From NCBI GenBank assembly GCA_002329675.1, contig DCUA01000061.1:260-9891 (forward strand): a DNA stretch of 9,632 nucleotides. The letters run 5' to 3'. Of this stretch, positions 5,899 through 9,632 are shown in pieces (position 1 is the stretch's first letter; every line of letters starts with the position of its first letter). The DNA comes from Firmicutes bacterium UBA1426 (GTDB lineage Bacteria > Bacillota > Clostridia > Peptostreptococcales > Anaerovoracaceae). The translations under genes were made by a program, and so were the position numbers. The notes below the pieces were generated by a model. It was not told the DNA's origin, did not search any database, and was given only the letters and a program-made list of their open reading frames with translations.

Positions 5899-7311
5899 TT
5901 GCAATTTCAGAATACCGATCAGGTTCTGTATGGCCTGCTCCATGCTTTCTATGGGGATTCGGGTGTAGTAAAGCATAACCACAGAGTAGTTCTTCTCACT
6001 TTCAAAGTTGGGAACGGGAGCCAATGTAAGCCCTAGTTTCGAAGCTGAAGTGCAGATGTCCTCTGTGGTTTTTCCGTTGTTGGGCAGCTTGAGCAGCATA
6101 TGGATGCCCGAACTGTTGTTCAGGATTTGAACGGTGTCCCCCCCGTGCCTTTCCAGGGCAGAAGTTGCCAGCTGGATCTTCTGAGCATTTAATTTTCGCT
6201 GCTTCTTAAGATTGGTTTGATAATAACCGCTGTTCATATAGAGCGCCAGAGTAAGCTGCTCCGCTTTCGAGCAGGTCTGGGTATATCCGCTGAGGGATTC
6301 GGAAAACAGCTGATGCAGGGGCATCGGAAGCACCATATAGCTGATCTTAGCAGATGGGAAAAGTGTGGAGGAGAAGGAACCCAGATATACCACCTGTTCT
6401 CTGCTGTCAAGGCCCTGAAGTGAGGGTACCGGGCGGCTGTCGTAACGAAGCTCGCTGTTGTAATCATCTTCTATGATGATGCTATTATTCTGATAAGCCC
6501 AGTCAAGCAGAGCATACCTCCTTCCGGCAGGCATGACGGAGCCTGTGGGGAATTGGTTGGAAGGACTAACATAGACTGCAGAAGGGATGTTTGCCGGCAG
6601 CTTTTCGATCCGGATCCCATCCCGGTCTATTGGAACACGGGTCATCTTGAAATTACGATCCCGGAAGATGCTTCGCACCGGAAGATAACCCGGGTCTTCA
6701 AAGGATACATGATCGATGCCCATTCTTTGCAGGATAATGCAGAGGATGTTGATCAGCTGCTGAGTGCCTGCGGCGATGACCACCTGCTCCCTGCTGCAGC
6801 GCACACCTCTCGCTTGGTAAATGTATCGGGATATTTCATCCCGGAGGGCAGGTTCGCCCTGGATGTCTCCTTCGACGAGAAGCAGAGAAGAATAATCGTT
6901 CAATATTCTGTTTATGCACTTCTTCCATTTTGTAAAGTCGAAACAGGCGGCATCCAGATAAATGTGATTGTCCGGGTTCTTTTCGAAAAAAGGCAGTGAC
7001 AGTGAAGGCCGATCGTCCATATTGGAGTTTGCCTGGGTTATAAAGTCTGCTCTGTTTCCCGGGGAAACGGTGCTCACATAATAGCCTGATCTGGCCCTGC
7101 TGTTGATGTAACCTTCTACTAATAGCTGATTGTAAGCCAGTTCTACAGTTGTCACGCTGATATTAAGAGATCTGGACAGCGCCCTTAATGAGGGAAGCTT
7201 ATCTCCCGGCTGAATGTCCTGATTGACGATGGCGTCCCGAATATAACGGAAAAGCTGAGTATACAAGGGTGTGGATGTGCCTTCGCTCAGTATTGGTGTT
7301 AATGAAATCAT
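5893..7311 (-). CDS. MocR-type regulator: GntR winged helix fused to aminotransferase-like domain, with altered PLP site
   Basis: This 472-residue protein has an N-terminal GntR-type winged helix (about 13-80, PLYTQLFRYIRDAI...LPSLRALSRSLN...YNQLLVEGYI) and a fold-type I aminotransferase-like domain (about 115-470). This is the MocR/GabR/PdxR architecture, where the C-terminal domain senses PLP or a PLP adduct. Conserved parts include AAGTQQLI (180-187), EDPGY (205-209), SPSNQFPTG (249-257) and EDDYNSE (281-287). The segment that normally holds the PLP lysine and phosphate-binding arginine (SFSK...LR.GY) reads SFSSTLFPSAKISY (312-325). Ser315 replaces the lysine and Lys322 replaces the arginine. 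I checked this on the DNA. GGGAGG lies 5 bases before the ATG. The gene is divergent from the ECF S component and convergent with the nitroreductase gene. It probably regulates itself and a neighbour, but the effector is unknown. Confidence 0.93.
   Translation of the reverse strand: MISLTPILSEGTSTPLYTQLFRYIRDAIVNQDIQPGDKLPSLRALSRSLNISVTTVELAYNQLLVEGYINSRARSGYYVSTVSPGNRADFITQANSNMDDRPSLSLPFFEKNPDNHIYLDAACFDFTKWKKCINRILNDYSSLLLVEGDIQGEPALRDEISRYIYQARGVRCSREQVVIAAGTQQLINILCIILQRMGIDHVSFEDPGYLPVRSIFRDRNFKMTRVPIDRDGIRIEKLPANIPSAVYVSPSNQFPTGSVMPAGRRYALLDWAYQNNSIIIEDDYNSELRYDSRPVPSLQGLDSREQVVYLGSFSSTLFPSAKISYMVLPMPLHQLFSESLSGYTQTCSKAEQLTLALYMNSGYYQTNLKKQRKLNAQKIQLATSALERHGGDTVQILNNSSGIHMLLKLPNNGKTTEDICTSASKLGLTLAPVPNFESEKNYSVVMLYYTRIPIESMEQAIQNLIGILKLQL
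7054..7068. repeat. 15-bp palindrome inside mocR, related to one in its leader
   Basis: GTTTCCCGGGGAAAC is a perfect inverted repeat around a central G. It lies in codons 82-86, at the join between the winged helix and the aminotransferase-like domain. A closely similar palindrome sits at 7327-7339. Confidence 0.4.
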
Positions 7312-7326
7312 GGATGCCTCCCAACT

Positions 7327-7339
7327 GTTCCCGGGGAAC
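7327..7339. promoter_or_regulatory. 13-bp palindrome just upstream of the mocR ribosome binding site
   Basis: GTTCCCGGGGAAC is a perfect inverted repeat around a central G, 15 bases from the mocR start codon and next to its GGGAGG. It is a candidate operator or small leader structure, paired with the related palindrome at 7054-7068. On the minus strand both are followed by AG. Confidence 0.4.
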
Positions 7340-7342
7340 CTG

Positions 7343-7371
7343 TATAAACTGTAGTCATAATCGCTATAAAC
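7343..7371. repeat. Direct repeat TATAAAC spaced by 22 bp in the mocR leader
   Basis: TATAAAC occurs at 7343-7349 and 7365-7371, about two helical turns apart. A weaker TATAAAA follows at 7406. MocR proteins are known to bind paired direct repeats near their own promoter, so these are candidate sites. In AT-rich DNA chance is also possible. Confidence 0.25.
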
Positions 7372-7453
7372 CTACAAAAACAGCAACGAAACAACAATCT
7401 GTACCTATAAAAAAAGTAATATCTGGATGTTTCTCTAATTACAGTATAGGGTT

Positions 7454-7482
7454 ATTATAATAGTACAAAGACAAAATATCAA
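7454..7482 (-). promoter_or_regulatory. Candidate promoter for the MocR gene
   Basis: On the minus strand TTGATA (7482-7477), a 17-base spacer and a perfect TATAAT (7459-7454) match the sigma-A consensus at 11 of 12 positions. Transcription would start near 7447, leaving a leader of about 135 bases before the ATG at 7311. The -35 box ends only three bases from the repeat element that starts at 7486. Confidence 0.65.
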
Positions 7483-7485
7483 CCA

Positions 7486-7650
7486 CAGCCACGGGGACAG
7501 ACCCCATGGGTTAAAAGTGACCCAGAGGGACAGACCCCCTGGTTACCAGATAATCTAAAGTGGCTGATTGCAAGCATATTGTGGCACGAGCAACCAGGGG
7601 GTCTGTCCCCTTGGGCTCAAAAGCAACCATGGGGTCTGTCCCCGTGGCTG
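7486..7650. repeat. 165-bp nested inverted-repeat element built on GGGGACAGACCCC
   Basis: Two 59-base arms (7486-7544 and 7592-7650) face each other around a 47-base centre. The outermost 24 bases (7486-7509/7627-7650) and the innermost 18 (7527-7544/7592-7609) are perfect inverted copies; the stretch between them has diverged, with equal length kept on both sides. Each arm holds two GGG(G)ACAGACCCC cores, so there are four in all, two per orientation. GTGGCTGAT occurs in the centre (7560-7568) and again at the right end (7644-7652). The layout is like a REP/BIME composite, a class known to be moved by TnpA_REP (RAYT) transposases, none of which is in this window. There is no coding capacity. 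Confidence 0.85.
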
Positions 7651-7670
7651 ATGGCTGAATGGAGATTGAA

Positions 7671-8459
7671 ATGGCTATATCAGACAAGACTAACAAAATA
7701 ATATTGACAGGTATCATGATTGCAATCGTTGCCGTTGCAACCATGATAATCGCCATTCCCGTTCCCTTTACAAATGGCTATATCCACCTGGGGGACAGCA
7801 TGATCTTTCTCTCGGTGTTCATACTCGGTTGGCGTTACGGTGCCATTGCAGCTGGAGTGGGATCCGCCCTGGCAGACCTGTTTCTGGGATATGTTCACTG
7901 GGCGCCCTGGACCCTGGTGATAAAAGGGATCATGGCACTCTTCATGGGTCTCGTGATCGAAAAGGCGATAAAGAGCCGCCGAAATACTGCAGTTTCAATA
8001 GTTGCCACCGCAATATTCTGGCTGGCCTTTCACTTTGCCGTGGATCGGATCATACGATTTGAGGCAGCGCATAATCCGGCAGATCTCCTGAGTGAAGAGA
8101 TTCCCGATGTAACCGCGCTGGGAGATTTCCTGAACTCGATACAGAGCCAGCTCATGTTAGTTGCCCTGTTGATCCCGGTTTTTCTGGTTATTATCGCTTT
8201 GGTGTTGAAGAAAAAAGAGCATTACAGCATACCCATGTCCGCAATTCTGGGAATGACACTGGCCGGGCTCTGGATGGTGTTCGGATACTATATAGCCGGG
8301 GGTATTCTGTACGGGAATTTCGCCGTCTCCGCCTTCAGCATCCCAATGAACATGATACAGTTCATCGCTGGCTTTCTTGTAGCATCGCTAATAACGGCGG
8401 CATTGTCAAAGACCCCGGCGGCCAAATACTTCTCCTTGCGTATACAAAAGGGATCCTGA
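7671..8459 (+). CDS. ECF transporter S component (membrane substrate-binding subunit)
   Basis: This 262-residue, very hydrophobic protein looks like the substrate-binding S subunit of an energy-coupling factor transporter. Membrane segments are visible at about 9-30, 42-60, 60-76, 82-98, 108-124, 160-180, 188-210 and 215-245, some of which may be re-entrant or merged. The segment YIHLGDSMIFLSVFILGWRY followed by ALADLFLGY...TLVIKGIMALFMGLV is typical of riboflavin-type/unassigned ECF S components. S components are usually near 180-210 residues; the excess comes from a polar loop at about 125-160 and a longer C-terminal half. The ATG at 7659 lacks a ribosome binding site, while the ATG at 7671 has GGAG 6 bases upstream, so I chose 7671. 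The A and T subunits are not here, as is common for group II ECF systems. The substrate is unknown; divergence from a MocR gene hints at a vitamin B6-like or amine compound. Confidence 0.85.
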   Translation: MAISDKTNKIILTGIMIAIVAVATMIIAIPVPFTNGYIHLGDSMIFLSVFILGWRYGAIAAGVGSALADLFLGYVHWAPWTLVIKGIMALFMGLVIEKAIKSRRNTAVSIVATAIFWLAFHFAVDRIIRFEAAHNPADLLSEEIPDVTALGDFLNSIQSQLMLVALLIPVFLVIIALVLKKKEHYSIPMSAILGMTLAGLWMVFGYYIAGGILYGNFAVSAFSIPMNMIQFIAGFLVASLITAALSKTPAAKYFSLRIQKGS

Positions 8460-9554
8460 TTACAGGATTCCTTCCTTGATGAGATATTCCGCTGACCGGC
8501 TCTCCTCTTTGAAGAGAAGGGATACCGGCTTAGACAGGAGGCTTTCCAGCGCTCCCGGGTTAGTTTTCAAATAATCAGCAAGAACCAGAGTTAAAGACTT
8601 CTGGTTTATTTTTTTAACGACAGAAAACAGGAGGTCTTTGTCAAGCCGGTGCTTCTTAATCTGGCTTTGGAAGCTGAGAACCTCGGCCTCCGTTTCCTTT
8701 TGGTATGACAAGACGATCTCCGAAAGTTTTCTGTGAAAAGAATTTTTGGTGTAAAGGGTCTGTGGATCCAGTTCAAAAATGCGAGCGGCTGCTTCCGCCG
8801 GTTTCACCGCGCGCTTATTCAATTCTCCTTTTGCAAAGGCATAGTATTCACCATCGTAGAAGCCAAAGGCTTTCAGCGTATCCAGGTAGCCCAATCGAAG
8901 ATTCTTTGTAGAGTTTTTCCCATCAAAAACCAGAATATCACCAAGATCCCACTTGCAGCGAATCAATATCAAATTGTTCGCCTGCTTTAACGGTTCCTTC
9001 TGCACGAGCCCATTGGTCTCAAGATCTACGGCAATGACATGAGTAGCCCCTTTCTTCAGAGCCATACCAACGGGTAAATTGTCCAGATACCCGCCATCCA
9101 CATACTTGGTGTTGTTGATATCTGCGATCTTAAGGGCAGGGAACAGCGAGCAGCTGGCTACAATAAAGTCCACCAGTTTACCACGGGGTATGTCTTCCAC
9201 AAAGAGGTGGCGCAGGGTAAGGGGAAGCTCCACGGTGGCGAGACCATAATCCATCCTGCTGTTTCTCACTTTATTTTCGTTCACATAACGGTTCAACAGA
9301 TCTTTCAGCGGGCTGCTCCTTTTCGGAAAACCTGTATCCACCACCATATCGGTTTGGATCTCTCTCCACAGGTTGAGGGCAAGATCAAAGCTATCCTGTG
9401 CAACGATGACGCCATTGATGGCACCCACAGAGGCACCGGTAACGATGTCAATTTGAATGTCCATTTCCCGTAACGCCTGCCAGACGCCGATTTCGTATGC
9501 ACCTCTTGCACCGCCTCCGCCTAAGACGAGAGCGGTCTTTCTGTTCTCTTCCAT
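8460..9554 (-). CDS. Patatin-like phospholipase / acyl hydrolase
   Basis: This 364-residue protein has the full patatin catalytic set. GGGGARGAYEIG (12-23) is the oxyanion-hole loop. GASVG (40-44) is the nucleophile elbow with Ser42. DGG (153-155, in YVDGGYLDNLP) supplies the dyad Asp153. The patatin domain covers about 7-180. The rest (about 190-364) is a charged, mainly helical C-terminal region whose function I do not recognise. There is no signal peptide or clear membrane segment, so it probably acts in the cytoplasm or at the inner face of the membrane on lipid acyl esters. AGGAGG lies 6 bases before the ATG. The gene ends directly against the S-component gene with no intervening base. 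Similar proteins are widespread in clostridia; substrate and physiological role are unknown. Confidence 0.94.
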   Translation of the reverse strand: MEENRKTALVLGGGGARGAYEIGVWQALREMDIQIDIVTGASVGAINGVIVAQDSFDLALNLWREIQTDMVVDTGFPKRSSPLKDLLNRYVNENKVRNSRMDYGLATVELPLTLRHLFVEDIPRGKLVDFIVASCSLFPALKIADINNTKYVDGGYLDNLPVGMALKKGATHVIAVDLETNGLVQKEPLKQANNLILIRCKWDLGDILVFDGKNSTKNLRLGYLDTLKAFGFYDGEYYAFAKGELNKRAVKPAEAAARIFELDPQTLYTKNSFHRKLSEIVLSYQKETEAEVLSFQSQIKKHRLDKDLLFSVVKKINQKSLTLVLADYLKTNPGALESLLSKPVSLLFKEESRSAEYLIKEGIL

Positions 9555-9601
9555 GGAAAGCCTCCTGTATACTTTGCAAATATTGGTACAGATTAACTTT
9601 G

Positions 9602-9629
9602 ATTATAACCAGTATGTGCAAATATGCAA
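9602..9629 (-). promoter_or_regulatory. Candidate promoter for the patatin-like gene
   Basis: On the minus strand TTGCAT (9629-9624), a 16-base spacer and a perfect TATAAT (9607-9602) form a plausible sigma-A promoter with a leader of about 40 bases. The -35 match is only moderate. TGCAAATAT occurs twice (9575-9583 and 9617-9625, 42 bp apart), one copy overlapping the -35 region by two bases and one in the leader. Confidence 0.45.
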
Positions 9630-9632
9630 GAT

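Noticed and set aside
7486..7650. CRISPR-like repeat array, because the GGGGACAGACCCC core occurs four times.
   Set aside because: The cores are in mirror orientation with unequal spacing and form nested hairpins. There is no regular repeat-spacer pattern and no cas gene.
7511..7756. Minus-strand open frame of 81 codons with repeated DPxVAxxPKGTDP-like text.
   Set aside because: The internal repetition simply reflects the DNA repeat element, and the rest is the antisense of the S-component gene.

Overview
The window looks like a chromosomal segment of a strictly anaerobic, low-to-mid GC Bacillota, most likely a clostridial lineage. The evidence is a three-gene NAD-linked [FeFe] hydrogenase operon, an ECF-type vitamin transporter S component, a MocR/GntR-aminotransferase regulator, and strong AGGAGG-type ribosome binding sites on nearly every gene. 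I cannot name the genus.

Layout. Bases 1-489 (+) are the 3' part of an ABC transporter ATPase whose start lies outside the window. Bases 490-740 hold no gene. They contain a 117-bp near-perfect palindrome (550-666) with a plus-strand terminator inside it, then a minus-strand terminator (689-728). From 4898 down to 741 (minus strand) runs hydC-hydB-hydA, a tightly packed operon for an HydABC-type hydrogenase. A 340-bp divergent control region (about 4905-5244) separates it from a nitroreductase-family flavoprotein (5245-5898, +). That gene converges with, and overlaps by 6 bp, a MocR-type regulator (5893-7311, -). The MocR gene is divergent from a membrane ECF transporter S component (7671-8459, +), and a roughly 165-bp nested inverted-repeat element (7486-7650) sits exactly between their control signals. 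A patatin-like acyl hydrolase (8460-9554, -) converges on the S component with no base between the two stop codons.

How the genes may work together. HydC (NuoE-like), HydB (NuoF-like, FMN and NADH site) and HydA (H-cluster) should form a soluble complex that makes H2 from NADH plus reduced ferredoxin, or runs in reverse. The MocR and S-component genes form a plausible regulator/transporter pair for a vitamin or amine-type ligand. The nitroreductase and patatin genes have no evident link to these.

Most worth a second look: (1) the MocR protein has serine where the PLP-binding lysine is expected; (2) HydA has TSCSPGW instead of TSCCPGW at the H-cluster; (3) there are two different long palindromic elements in intergenic DNA; (4) a perfect 12-nt match to the 16S anti-Shine-Dalgarno partner lies in the hyd leader with no proper reading frame behind it; (5) a pair of near-identical palindromes marks the mocR leader and the mocR coding region. 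I found no CRISPR array, tRNA, rRNA, transposase gene or recognisable riboswitch, and no clear evidence of an entirely new multi-gene system.
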